Below, in pieces: positions 1 to 11,518 of a stretch of 64,000 nt of DNA (position 1 is its first letter; each line of letters begins with the position of its first letter). A program made the translations under genes and the position numbers. Source of the stretch: Oxytricha trifallax (Eukaryota > Ciliophora > Spirotrichea > Sporadotrichida > Oxytrichidae); the NCBI GenBank assembly GCA_000711775.1, contig ARYC01000488.1, positions 1 through 64,000 of the forward strand, given 5' to 3'. The notes under the pieces were generated by a model, which did no database searches, was not told the origin of the DNA, and saw only the letters and a program-made list of their open reading frames with translations.

Positions 1-618
1 ACTTAATCAAGCAAGATGCTGTTATCCTTGCCAAGGATCATGTTGCTTTCAGACTTCCACTCTATGAAATGACCCTCAGAGATTTTATTACTGATCAAAG
101 GAATCATAAGTAGCTTGCTTTGATAGCAACTTAAACCTTACAAGGTGTAAAAGAGCTACATAAGTTAGGCTTTGTTCATAGAGATTTGAAACCAGATAAT
201 ATTATGATAAACTTCTCAACTGTAAGAGTGACAATTATTGACTTCAACAGAGCATTAAGGGTAGAAGTATCAAGGCTAGGAAGTGTTATGGGTACTCCAG
301 GCTATTATCCTGAGAGAGAAGACTGGAGAGATGGAGACTATCAATGGGATGTGTGGGCTTTAGCAGCAATAATAATAGAGTGCGATATGCCTCGGAATGA
401 TTACTACTCAGACTACAAGGTGTGAGAAAGATGCTAAGTAAAGAATCAAGTAATTTATAGACAAAACCAGAGTATCTCAATCATTAAAATAATTGGCAGA
501 ATCAATAATCTTAAAACCAAACTCTAGATCAGACATAACATTAGAGAAGTTAGAGTTGTGGTTAAGTAAAATAAACTTCAGACCTCTCCCACATGATCCA
601 AAAGTGCATTTTGAGTGA
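1..618 (+). pseudogene. TBE zinc-finger/kinase protein, C-terminal part, frameshifted
   Basis: Kinase portion of the TBE 57-kDa-type protein. The catalytic loop reads HRDLKPDN and the metal-binding motif is DFN instead of DFG; an activation-segment GTPGYYPERE follows. Relative to the intact copy at 5694-6971, four extra bases lie near 411-414, just after codons for DYYS, and shift the frame into a TGA at 422-424. Downstream the original frame resumes and runs to TGA at 616-618 (end ...PHDPKVHFE). The copy is therefore a broken gene. The N-terminal zinc fingers lie outside the window. TBEs are known to encode such a zinc-finger/kinase protein of unknown function. Confidence 0.85.
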
Positions 619-736
619 TTAAATTAAATACATTTACTATAAATTTCACATAAAAACCTATTAATAACCCCAACCCCAAACAAATTCCCTACAAATCAAA
701 GCACTTATAAACCTCATTAAGGGGTTTTGGGGTTTG
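1..736 (+). mobile_element. TBE transposon, right end (truncated by window start)
   Basis: Right part of a telomere-bearing element. It ends in a G4T4 telomere-like terminus at 721-736, one T shorter than the second copy, followed by AAT (737-739), the likely 3-bp ANT target duplication. The subterminal stretch 640-720 matches the right end of the complete TBE at about 6990-7073 nearly base for base. The rest of the element lies left of the window. It sits in the left arm of a foldback element (737-996). TBEs are eliminated germline transposons of Oxytricha, so this DNA should be absent from the macronucleus. Confidence 0.93.
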
Positions 737-996
737 AATAAGGTACTTGTTCGATAAAGAATTTAAAATCAGCTGGACTTTACTATTTGCGGTACCCCTC
801 TATCGCATCCCTGAAGTTAGATAACTTGATTTTAATTTCGGGTGATTTGTTAGTTGATTTTTTGGCCAAAATTAAAATCAAGTTATCTCGCTTCAGGGAT
901 GCGATTGAGAGGTACCGCCAATAGTAAAGTCCAGCTGATTTTAAATTCTTTATCGAACAAGTACCATATTGTCTAGTTTCCAGAAAGTTAACTGCC
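737..996. repeat. Foldback element, copy 1
   Basis: Near-perfect inverted repeat: the arm at about 742-840 pairs with about 866-965, around a spacer of roughly 25 bp. The right tip (966-996) reads TTGTCTAGTTTCCAGAAAG followed by TTAACTGCC. The matching left tip is displaced by the TBE at 1-736. A diverged second copy forms the tips at 2765-3020 and 7091-7121. It has no coding capacity; an ORF across it is an artefact of the palindrome. It behaves like a MITE or foldback element of unknown superfamily. Confidence 0.85.
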
Positions 997-1047
997 AATA
1001 ATTTGAAAATTAATTGATTAAATAATAAATATATTTACCAAATCAAA

Positions 1048-4000
1048 CCTATTCCTACAATACTACTCTCCTTTCTACGGTTACTCCTTCTCCAAGTACT
1101 GTCATAATTTCAATAACTACTTCTTCTCTGACTACAAATCTGATTCTAACAACACCTGCACCTAGTACTACTACTTAAATAATCATAACTCCAGCTCCAA
1201 CAACTAGTATAGTCACATCAACAATTTCCCCACAAACGAGTGCATTTTAATCCACTTCTAATCCAAGTTAAACAACAACTCCCATTCCAGAAACCTCTTC
1301 TCCGCATCCTTAAACACTAACTTATCCACCTTAGCTCCTTGAAAACAACGACCCTGAATTCGTAGATGACTTCCAGTAATACATTTAGATATACCAAAAT
1401 CAAAGGTTTAATTTAAACCTACCTCGCTATGCAGATCCAGATATTGAAGATATAGTTAGTATATCATTCAATATGCTTTTTTCAGATGATATTCCTGGTT
1501 TTATTACTATAAGAAACACCTAAATAGAAATGAACCCTAAAAGCTAAGATATTGGATTTCATAGACTTATTGTAACATTAACTGATAATAAGGCTCCAGA
1601 ATATAGAAAATCTAGTCAGTACTTGATCATAATTGAAATATTAAGGAAAGTAGTTTCACTACCAGAGGGCTATGAAATCCCAATTACACTTTATTTTTCA
1701 AGATTTTTTTATTTTTATACACCTACTAACTTATCTAATAGTACAGACTCAACAAATAATAATACGTCAGGTATAGATCCATACTAAGGGCTTGACGATT
1801 TTAATTTTTGGATTGAATAAATCACTTAAAATTAAGAGGTCTAGTTCAAGTTCTCACATGAGCTGCTAAACTTTCAAATTCATTTTTAAATATATAAGAA
1901 TTACTAAAGTATAAATTATATTTTAATTTATAAGCTCTTACACCTCAATAAATTGAAAATTTTATAAAGATATCTGCTAGCAATGTTTTTGGAGAAGATA
2001 AGATAAAATCTTGGTACATTATATCCTCAGATTCATTTGGATATTTTAATTTAAAATTTGAAAATATATAAATTTCATTATATTTTATTTGGATTTATGA
2101 TAAAGCTCGTGTTTTATTAGAATTACGATGTATCTGCATTTGAAGACTCTGATTATTTACAAGTTTAAATAAAAAATGCTAACATACCAAAATCCGGGTC
2201 TGCCACTAAACCATTAAAATCAACTTTGTCAATTAATTAAAAGTTGCCAACACAATTTGATGATTAAAGTAAGCTATTATAAATATTATAAGTTCATGAT
2301 TTCAATATTGAAGTGTATTATTTATTTTTATATAATATAACTTCCTAAGTCATTTATTTCTTTTATAGATCAGCAAGACTTGACTAAGCTTTAAACATTA
2401 TACGTTGGTGTAATAATTGCCACAACAGTTTATGGAAGTATGGCAATATTAACCCAAATTATTAAATATAGTATATGAAGTATAAGCTTTAGTAGTTATT
2501 CATAAGGTTTAATTTTAATGTAATATTTATATATGTATATACATTTCCAATATCTCTTTATTTTTAAAGGGAATTTTTAAAACAATAAGAATAAAATTTT
2601 GAGGCTTTAAATGAGTTTGACTGTAGGTACAGGTTTATAACTAGTTTGGGGAATGATTAATAACTTATAACTAGTCACTCACACTCCTTTGTTCAATTTG
2701 TTGGATTACATTTAATTTGAAAAATAATTAACAAATAATTAATTAATTAAATATAAAAATTCGTAGCAGTTAACTTTCTGAAAACTAGATAATATAGTAC
2801 TTGTTCGAAAGAGAAATTAATATTACCTTACTTTACTAGTGGCAGTATCTCTCTGTCACATTCATGAATCAAGTAACCTTGATTTTATTTTTGTCATTAA
2901 ATTCTACTAAGACATTTCCCCAAAATTAAATCAAGTTAACTCGCTTCAAGAATTCGATAAAAAGATACCGGTAATAGTAAAGTCATCAAATTTTAAAGTC
3001 TCTTTCAAACAAGTACCATATTCAAAACCCCAAAACCCCTTAATGAGGTTTATAAAAGCTTTGATTTGTAGGGAATTTGTTAGGGGTTGGGGTTATTAAT
3101 TAAATGCGAGACAAAAATTATAAAGCTTTTGGGGGTCTATTTATGATGAAGAGTATATAGATTTAGTGTTTAAACTGCGTTATGGATGTAATATGTTAAC
3201 TGAATAACTCAAACCAGTACTGAACTATAAGTCTATTGCACTGCTTTTAAAGCGTAGTCCATCAACTGTTCGCTCTCACTGCTTGAAAGCGTCTAATTAA
3301 AACAATAATAGCTGAATTCTTAGCCTAAGAGGAAGTCAAAGTTTCTATAGAAGCATATTGACTATCTTATTAATGAAAAAACTTTGAAGTATTGGGCTCA
3401 CTTCTCTCTCGACTAACGAGCTATAATGTTTCACCGCCAGTTCCCTGAGTAGAAGATCTCTGCATAATATGTTGCAAACATTTATAAACGAAACGGTATC
3501 TCTTATAAAGGTGTAAATCGTATCAAGAGAGTAATTGATTTCACTCTGCCATTTACAACAACAACTTAAATTATATTTATAATTAAATGCAAAGAGCCTA
3601 ATAGAATAATATTAAGTTTATACATGCTGACGAGGCTGTGTTACCTTCAACACATTCATCTAGAAGTCTTGGTATAAGAGGAATAGGAATATAGAAGTAT
3701 ATGACTAGAAAGTCAAGGTATAAACAATGGCAATTCTAGGAGGTATTAGCGAGGATACTGGTTTAGAAACTTATGTTATTCATCCTCGCTCTATTAAGAC
3801 AGAGAAGTATAAAAAGTTCTTAGAGCAGCTAAGAGAGAAGTACCATGAATAAGAGATAATACTATTCGATGATAATCTTTCTGTTCATAAGACCAAAGAA
3901 ACAAGGAAGAGTTATGAACAACTTAGAATAACGCCAGTGTTCAACGTACCTTACAGCCCATAGTTAATGGAATTGAGTCTACTGAGGAATATTAAAAGGC

Positions 4001-7000
4001 CATTACAAGAAACTGCTGCTATACCACTTAATGCATGACCTACCTATCGATACAGTAGACTTTATTAAAAGCTCAGCGAAAAGAGTAGATAATTAATAGG
4101 CTTAAAAGTGTGCTAAAGAAGGGAGAATGAATGTATATAAATAAGTTTTGTAGTTAAATTAATGAATATATAAGTCAAATTTAAAATTCTTTAGAGAGAG
4201 CTGGCTTCTCTTTCTTTTCCTCCTCTTAAGACTTACTTGGGCCTAGGTTTCTTCTCTTGCTGCCAGATCCAGCATCTATATTCATTGACTCTGGAGGCTA
4301 AATATTAGAATAAAGTCTCTTACTAACTTCATACTTTGTCTGCGACTTTCGCTCTCTGTGAAGCTTGCTCTATTCCTTCATCAAGAAGATGCCAGTACCA
4401 GATTTTTCTAAAGAGTTAAACTACAAATCTTACTTGAAATATAAGGAAGCTTCTGCAGCTCTGATAGCCAGCTCTCACTTATCTTGATCCCTTGTTTGTC
4501 CTTATCTTCCAAAGAGATGCTGTACCTTTTCTTATGAGACTCTTGAATAATTTCTTTCAAGTAATCACCTTTTATTGTTGCAAGTATGCCAAAGAAATAG
4601 TTTCTTTCAGGAAGTTTATTTGACAACTGCTTCTTTGTAGGCAGGAACAACGAAACCTCTGGGTCATTAATTGCATCATCATATAAATTAGTCACAGAGA
4701 TTTCAGGATAGTTTGGAATCTCTGCAAACTTCACATCTTAAGTTTTTAATGCTTTCTTCTCTTCACAGAGTATGGCTCTTAAAAATGAAATTTTAGTACC
4801 TTCCATCGTTGGGAACAAACCAACTACATAATCAAGATTAGCTACTATGAGTTCATTACCTTGCTGCACCAGGTAGCGATGCAAATCCTCCTTGCTTCTA
4901 AATCTTTGAATCAATTCTTGTGCTTGCACTCTTTTCATTGCATCATTCATTGACTCAATCTTGTTTACAGATCTAAGAAATGATATTAAAATTTAAGTTT
5001 ATTGATTTCAATTATATACCTCTGTAAAACTTACTATTAAATATGGGCATCATATAGGAGGTCAACCTCTAAGAAGGATATGGAAAAAGTTCTGAGAACT
5101 GGTTTCAAACTTGAGAGATAGATATCAATTTCTACTGTTATAGTTCCATATTTTTAAATTTAAATTGGTACGTACTTAATTAGGAGCAGCTCATAAAATG
5201 CTAGTACTTAATTAGGAGCATCAATTAATGCTAGTACTTAATTAGGAGCACCCTAATTTCAATCATAAAATCATAAAATACCTCCTAAAGCAGTACGTAC
5301 TTAATTAGGTGCACCTCCTAAATCGGTACGTGCTGTAATCAACTTATTATTGATAGTAAAAATGGTTACTTCCTCCCCCATATTTAGAGCTGGATTGTCT
5401 CTTAACACTTAAATTTCTTGTCTAATACTCTAAGAACTTCCCTATAAACTTGTAGGCTTGCAAAGCTCTCATATAAGATCTCAGTTATAGAGGCAGTTTT
5501 ATATTTTAAATTCAAATTTAAATATGAGCGCTAACATTTTAAGAAAAACAACAGCACTTCCATCAAACTAAATGAGACTTACCTTTGGCAGCAATAAAAG
5601 TGCGATAGCTGTGAGATGAACTCTCATAAAGAACTACCAGAGCTATCACTTGAGGTCTCTGTTATTAAAATAGAAATTAATAATAGAAAATAAATGGCAA
5701 GCAAGTGTGTGGGAGACAGAGAGGAGGAGAAAGGTATTAATGAAATTCCTATACAAACTGAAGAAGTTGAAGTCTATTTTTGTGAGTTATGTGAGAGAGA
5801 TTTTGCTCATAAATCAAGCTGGTACAGACACATGAAGGAGCATAGAGAAGCAAAGCCCACTGTATATTTAAAGCATGATAAAATATATGGAAAGTATGAC
5901 TGCTTTGAGTGCCATAAGCAATACTCTCATACAAGAGACATGAAGAAGCATCTATTAAAAGTTCACAAGAAAGATATAGAAGTTGAGAATCATGAAGTTG
6001 AGCTGAAGCTTCTAAACAAAAGAAAAGCGAGGGAATATTCTAAAGTCATAGTGCCTGAATTAGCAAGAGAGTTAGAGTACGTTAGGAAGGCACGCAAACA
6101 ACTGACCTCTGAAATAACAAAAATCATGATCAAGATTCAATACAAGAAAATTCCAGTACTTGCATAGATTGATTTAGATACTTCTCTCTAAAGCTACCTA
6201 ATTCTAGAGGACTCCTATGACAAGAAAGTTATTAAGGATCATCAGTATGCTTACAAGGTGTATTCCTTCAACTATCTCTTAAGTGATGATAAATATTAGA
6301 TGGAGTTTACAAATGAGTATCAAGTACTCACTCAAGCAAAGTTTAAAGAGTGTAGTTACTTAATCAAGCTAGATGCTGTTCTCCTTGCCAAGGATCATGT
6401 TGCTTTCAGACTTCCACTCTATGAAATGACCCTAAGAGATTTCATAACAGATCAAAGGAATCATAAGTAACTTGGATAAATAGCAACTCAGACCGTATAA
6501 GGTATTAAAGAGCTTCATAAGTTAGGGTTTGTTCACAGAGATTTGAAGCCAGAAAATATAATGATAAACTTCTCACCTGTAATAGTAGCAATAATCGATT
6601 TCAACAGAGCCTAAAGAGTGGAAGTATCAAGGCTTGGAACTGTAATGGGAACGCAAGGGTACTATCCAGAAAGAGAAGACTGGAGAGATGGAGACTTTTA
6701 GTGGGATGTGTGGGCTTTAGCAGCAATAATAATAGAGTGCGATATGCCTCGCAATGAATACTACTCTACAAGATGCGAGAAGGATGCTAAACAAAGAATA
6801 AAGCAATTTATTGACAAAACAAGAGTATCTCAATCAATGAAACAAATGGCAGAGTCAATAATAATTAAACCAAACTCAAGATCAGACATATCAATAGAGC
6901 AGATAGAGTTGTGGTTAAGTAAGATAAACTTCAGACCTCTCCCACATGATCCAAAAGTGCATTTTGAGTGATTAAATTAAATACATTTACTATAAATTTC

Positions 7001-10000
7001 ACATTTAAACCTATTAATAACCCCAACCCCTAACAAATTCCCTACAAATCAAAGCACTTATAAACCTCATTAAGGGGTTTTGGGGTTTTGATTGTTCTAG
7101 GTTTCAAGAAAGTTAACCGCCACAAAGTATACTAACTATTTTTCATTTTTATTTTAATTTTCTAAATTATATTGTATTCCAAAAATATTCCTTACTCTGC
7201 AAATATACTCAGCTTTATGAAAACTATATTTACAGTTGTTAATTTTGATGTTTTTAACACAGATGATATCTTTCAAGTAATATTCAATTTGCAAGAGACT
7301 AATTTTTTATTAAAATAATAAGTTATTTAGTTTAAAGCTGAATATCCATGAATAATATCTAATTAAGTTCACTTAATTTCTATAAGCCATTTAATGTGAA
7401 CTTTAACTTTCTAGGGTATGATTCGTCGAACTTCATCTACATAATTGGCTTCCCGTTATTTTTATTTCTTATAAACATTGTTATGGTATTCTTCTACTAC
7501 GTTACTTTTAAAATTGCCAAGAAGATATTTGTATTACAAAATGATTTAATTCCCTTAAAATCCTTTCTAAAAAGAAAAAATTTCAATATTTTTAAAATTA
7601 ATAATTATAAACATGCCTAATTTCTTTAATAAACCACTAATATGCAGTATAGTACTGCGTTTCTTTATTGAGATGTCACTTGAAACAGGATATGGAAATG
7701 TGATTTCTTATAGTGATGCAATATTTATCACTTATGGAGATTTTTTCAGTTTCCTTTTTGCTCTTACTTTTATTATGGTTAATTTATTCACTGCTCTATA
7801 TGTACCTATTATTTAAATTATTAATTATACTATTTTTTTTAAACCTTTAAAGATAATAGCTATTTTCATTTTTTAAATAACCATAAAAATGATAATTTTT
7901 ATCAAAGATGTCTATTAACCTCTTCATGAATACTAGAAAAAAAAAATCTTAAATAATATAAATTAAAGTGTGTCTTTTATCAATGGTTTAGGGGTTTTGA
8001 ATGTTGCTGCTATTTGTAAGATTATGATTTTATATAGAAAATTATCTTATTTGTTGATCTTATTATTCATAAAATAAGATTAAAATAATTGAATAAAAAA
8101 AGTTTTTTTCAAGTAATTATTAGAAATTCAATAAAAATATTTCAAAATAGTCCTATTCTTATTAAGAAGTAAAGTTAAACCCAAGAATCTGACTTTGTAA
8201 AGACATATTTTGGAGAAATGCTAGATGACTCAAATTTTATTAATAACGCATGGATGTACTACTACACTGTTTTCATTCTTAGGAGATACTTATTTGTTCT
8301 TATTACTTTCGCCTTAAATGATATGTTATATTTACAAATTGCACTTTTCAGAGTGATGAGCATGATGTATATAATCTTCTTGTTAAAGTATAAACCAAGA
8401 ATTGATTCTCTGAACCTTGAAATTTTTAATGAACTGTGCAGTCTATTTTTAACCTATCTCATGTTATTTTACACTGACTATGTATTGAACAGTAAAATAA
8501 AGAGAGATATAAGTTACCTGTTTATTTCGATTTACATTTTCAATATGGTTGTAAACATTGCAGTTGTCTTTCAAGCAATCTACAAAGGCATGAGATTTAA
8601 AATTAAGAAGGCTATTTGGCTTAGAAGGCTTGGAATGATGAAAAAAATCAGAGAAGACTTAAAGATTAAATTTCAAATTGAAAATAGGAGAAGGAACAAC
8701 TAAATGATTGATATTATTCATGAGGAGCTAAATGAAGAGACTGAGGAAAAAGATGAGCCATCAAGTCGACCTCTCAACTACTTAGATCAAAGCATTTCTC
8801 ATTTACCTCTTATGAGGCAAATAAAGTAGAATTCCAAAGCGAAATAAGCGATGATGAAACCCAGAAAATCTATTGTCTTATCGTCAAAGCATATCAAATA
8901 GATTTTTCAAATTGATTTAGAAGCATTATAAGAAGAGAAAGATAACGAATCAGTAAGCGAAGATGGTGCTGATGAATCAAGAATATACTCAAGATAATTA
9001 AGGCATAGTGCAAAAGGGAAAATTAGTAGCAATAGCGGTTCAAATAGCGGAAATAATTCGGGTTCAAATGATGCAGATTTCAATCAAAATAGCAGCAATA
9101 AAAAATCAGGAAGTGAAATCCCTCGAATAAATTTAATTGGTGATAGAGGAATAAAGATCTTTTAAACTTTATTTAATATGTTTTATTAATTTTTTGAAGG
9201 TTAGTTTTTAAAAATTGGGGTGATATAATTAAGAAGCCAATTTCTAAAATAAATATTTTTAAAAATTTTTGGATATAATTATATTTAATTCTTTTGAAAT
9301 TTAAGAGGTATTTAACATGATATTGTTTTCAAATTTATGGCAATAAGAGAGGCTTTAAGAAAATATCCCAAACTTACCTAAGATATATTTTATAATTTAA
9401 GGCATTTGTTTAACATTTTTAAAAACTTATGAAATTTCAAATTGCTTAAACTAAGCTAAATACGATAGTATCAGATTAAAAAATTAGAATAGGAATTCCA
9501 TGAAATTTCATAAATTTAAAGTGTTTTAAAGCTTTAAATTTTTAAGCAGAACAGTTGATTTTCAAAATAGTTGTTATATAAAAATGTTCTTTAGTTAAGG
9601 AATTTTAAAGTTTGCTTATACCTAATATACCTCATATTAATATAAGTATTGTAATTTTTTAAAATGGATGTTTCTACAAAAATTAAGATATATCAAGGAA
9701 ATCATGAAGAAATTAGCTTCAGAAATGCAAAATAAGTTTTCACTTTTGGAAAGAAGAACCATTTTAAGGAAAAATTATTTAAGATTATCTTATCATTTAA
9801 TGCTGTTCGGAAATAATACTGGGGCTTAAGCCAGATAGAGATAATCAGATATTCATATTTTGACTTTTGGCGATCCAATTTCATCTGTCCAAGGGGAAGT
9901 TGCCCCATATACTGGACTGACAAGCATCACACTGCGCACGTTCAACGATTGCCTTGGTTAGGTCTCTTGTGGTCTTTCGCTACTTCGTATTTTCTCTGGT

Positions 10001-11518
10001 CACTTTCTCCACTTCCTTTTTCTGTGATTGCTTATGTTCAGGTAAAACCCCTTCTCAGCTAAGACTTATTGTTTGGCTCGCTGACGGGGAAAAACCCCGA
10101 GTGATACTCTGCTGAAATATCCAAGATAGGTAATTGATGGTCATAAGAATCTTGCCCCAATCTCGATTGTTATTTACTAAATAACACTCAATTAGATGCC
10201 AAATAAAACCATCAAATTGAATTACTAAAGTATAAAATAGTCTAATAAGGGATTTATGGGTTACGAATCAGTATCTCTATTTAAGACTCTTCAACTCCAA
10301 TAAATCTAAATACTCCTTTAAGAATTCAATCCCGTTATGCAAGTTCCTTTGACCAGGAGAGGGGGGTAACATTTAATTAACAAGTTTTGATATCTCAATA
10401 AAAATCTTAATAATTAATAACTCCTATAACAACTTAGCGAATGTATAATACTCCAAGATCTCTTATTTCATAGGGGATTAAAGCCTATCCTAAAAATGTT
10501 TTGACAGGAAATTCTTATAATAAAAACCTTACAACTTTTAATGTACTGAAACTATTATGAGAACTAATTAAGTATAATAATTAAATATTAAATAAAAATA
10601 TACTCAATTATAAAAATACTAAAAAATTTGGAAAAATGAAATATATCTGTCAAAACGTTAAGTGTGAGTTTTTATATTTTTCATACAAAATGAATGAAAT
10701 GAAAAATAATAGCACCATTTACTTTAAAGAAAATAGGATTAAAATTAGTAATTTTTATTTAAAATAAAAAAGCTTTATAAATTTCTTAATAAGCTTTTAG
10801 TCTATGTTTTTTTTATAAATTACATATTTTTAGATATTTAATTTGATCAAAATTTCTTAATTTTAATCTCTTTAGATTTTGTATTTATGAATGTATAAGT
10901 GCCTTTCTATCCTTAAATTAGGGAATCATCATATTTTGTTTATTTTGATTTTTTCCATCGAATACAATAGGTTCACAGATGCCATATTCAAGTTTCTTAG
11001 ATTTAAAGAGCCAAAAAGAGAATGAAGAGGATCTAGAAGAAATAAAATTAGAGTTAAATTAAGTATACAGAAAAAGCTATAACGAAAATATGCAAAATAA
11101 TATAGCACCTAAATCAAAGTTCAATATTAAAAATAATAGTAACTCTGATATAGATAAAGAATATGGAACTCAAGAATTTTAGCAGAAAATGTTTCAGAGC
11201 TATCATCATAATTTGGATTAAATTAAAAAATAAGGACCAAGGCTTAGCTAAATATTGATAGATAGATACTCACTTTAAGCATAATTTAGTTTATATTACT
11301 ATAAAAAATTATAAACTAAGCAGAAAGCCTAATGAGTGAAGTAGATAATGAAAGTCAAGGTAATAATTCCTATTTCAACGACAGCCAGAGATTGCAATTT
11401 ATGAACCAAAACAAAAGAATTTTTAATATATTTACTTATTAAACCCTCTAAGCGAAAGACTACCTCGAGACTCATTGACAGGAAAGCAAAATTTGATTCA
11501 TCCTCACTCAGGAGATGA
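1048..11518 (+). CDS. Surface protein paralogue A (CADG/Thr-rich/multi-pass membrane), N-terminus missing
   Basis: First of three tandem paralogues. Visible parts in order: Thr/Ser/Pro stalk (1048-1330); a CADG-like cadherin fold (about 1340-1650, beginning with PEFVDDFQQYIQIYQNQRF); a beta-rich segment; the start of the membrane domain (2610-2697); then, after a 4.5-kb IES, the rest of the membrane domain (7184-7830 and 8150-8700, with motifs NFNFLGYDSSNF and FFIEMSLE); and a charged Ser/Asn tail (8700-9180 and about 10980-11518, TGA 11516-11518). Glutamine is often TAA/TAG. The propeller-like N-terminus seen in B and C is absent and presumably lies left of the window. Several short IESs or introns inside are not all resolved. 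Inferred role: cell-surface adhesion or sensing; no ligand can be named. Confidence 0.7.
3142..4130 (+). pseudogene. TBE transposase (IS630/Tc1-mariner type, DDE), frameshifted
   Basis: Cut-and-paste transposase of the 42-kDa TBE class. Recognisable pieces: an N-terminal helix-turn-helix-like segment (YDEEYIDLVFKLRYG, then KRSPSTVRSHCL); first catalytic Asp in FIHADEAVLP (about 3616-3645); second in ILFDDNLSVHKTK (about 3860-3898); and the Glu in NGIE just after VPYSPQL. The reading frame changes at least near 3715-3735 and again near 3963-3970, where a base seems missing before NGIE, so no single ORF covers it. TGA at 4128-4130. The start is uncertain. Confidence 0.85.
4381..4950 (-). CDS. 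TBE 22-kDa-type protein
   Basis: Open from ATG (complement of 4948-4950) to TGA (complement of 4381-4383): 189 codons with TAA/TAG read as Gln, the size expected of the TBE 22-kDa ORF. It begins MNDAMKRVQAQELIQRF, is hydrophilic, and has no recognised domain, signal or membrane segment. It is transcribed divergently from the zinc-finger/kinase gene, with a repeat-rich spacer between. No frameshift is seen, unlike the neighbouring transposase. Function unknown. Confidence 0.82.
5166..5335. repeat. Direct repeats GTACTTAATTAGGAGCA in the TBE divergent spacer
   Basis: About five copies of a 17-21 bp unit (core GTACTTAATTAGG) lie at roughly 5168, 5203, 5231, 5293 and 5325 (last partial), some preceded by GCTA or GTAC. 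TTAATTA inside the unit is itself palindromic. They lie between the 22-kDa gene (-) and the kinase gene (+), so a regulatory or transposase-binding role is possible but inferred. Confidence 0.7.
5694..6971 (+). CDS. TBE zinc-finger/protein-kinase protein (57-kDa type), intact
   Basis: 425 codons from ATG 5694 to TGA, with several TAG/TAA glutamines. It has an N-terminal pair of C2H2 fingers (about residues 29-51, FCELCERDF...HMKEH; about 68-92, YDCFECHKQY...HLLKVH), a basic linker, then a kinase-like domain: HRDLKPEN catalytic loop near residue 280, DFNR in place of DFG, GTQGYYPERE and DVWALAAIIIE. Loss of the DFG Gly/Arg pattern is shared with the first TBE copy, so it is a family trait. Whether it phosphorylates anything is unknown. 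It ends about 120 bp from the TBE terminus, with no frame break. Confidence 0.92.
9298..10970. other. Non-coding gap in gene A tail with a GC-rich, coding-like islet (about 9850-10170)
   Basis: Between tail segments of gene A. Most is AT-rich and empty. About 9850-10170 is markedly richer in G+C. On the minus strand it reads open in pieces that look like protein, e.g. KKEVEKVTRENTKQRKTT and AQCDACQSSIWGN, and ILDISAEYHSGFFPVSEP upstream in another frame. A GGGGTTTTTCCCC hairpin (about 10086-10099) lies inside. It may be a displaced MDS of another gene, a decayed gene fragment, or a structured RNA; none could be identified. Confidence 0.4.

Larger units (their letters stand above)
3023..7090 (+). 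mobile_element. Complete TBE transposon (4,068 bp)
   Basis: It starts with the 17-mer CAAAACCCCAAAACCCC (3023-3039) and ends with its exact inverse (7074-7090), flanked by ATT on both sides (3020-3022 and 7091-7093), the ANT duplication typical of TBEs. Inverted homology extends past the 17-mer through the GAGGTTTATAA and TTTGTAGGG blocks. Contents: a decayed transposase (+), an intact 22-kDa-type ORF (-) and an intact zinc-finger/kinase ORF (+), the known TBE gene set. TBE transposases are reported to help DNA elimination in Oxytricha; this copy's transposase is broken. Confidence 0.96.
2765..7121. repeat. Foldback element, copy 2, interrupted by the complete TBE
   Basis: The left arm (2765-about 2900) starts GCAGTTAACTTTCTG. 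The right arm (about 2930-3022, continuing at 7091-7121) ends AGTTAACCGCC. Without the TBE and one ATT copy, the right arm reads ...GTACCATATTGTTCTAGG, matching copy 1. The arms are more diverged than in copy 1, suggesting an older insertion. Target-site duplication could not be defined. Confidence 0.8.
2698..7186. other. IES in gene A carrying a foldback element plus a complete TBE
   Basis: B and C are uninterrupted where A breaks. In A the left MDS reads TPLF (to 2697) and the right MDS resumes IPYSANIL. Joining at the AAT repeated at 2695-2697 and 7184-7186 gives TPLFNIPYSANIL, collinear with TPLFSIPYTANIL in B. A TTGT pointer would also keep frame but adds two residues, so the 3-bp choice is by alignment. 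Nearly all of this 4,489-bp segment is transposon. Confidence 0.7.

Noticed and set aside
783..998. 71-codon minus-strand ORF
   Set aside because: Lies across the arms of the foldback element; both strands look alike because of the palindrome, and no family or start context supports it.
1048..1330. CRISPR-like or regulatory repeat array in the Thr-rich segments
   Set aside because: Repeats are codon-based, in frame and degenerate, typical of mucin-like coding sequence in a eukaryote.
3023..3039. Real macronuclear telomere
   Set aside because: The C4A4 block is paired with an inverted copy at 7074-7090, with ATT duplications and TBE genes between, so it is a transposon end.
7980..8000. GGTTTAGGGGTTTTGAA as a further TBE end
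   Set aside because: Only partial similarity to the terminus, no subterminal TBE sequence and no partner.
9870..10160. Known structural RNA (snRNA, SRP, RNase P, telomerase RNA)
   Set aside because: No diagnostic sequence of these RNAs was found; kept only as an unidentified GC-rich islet.
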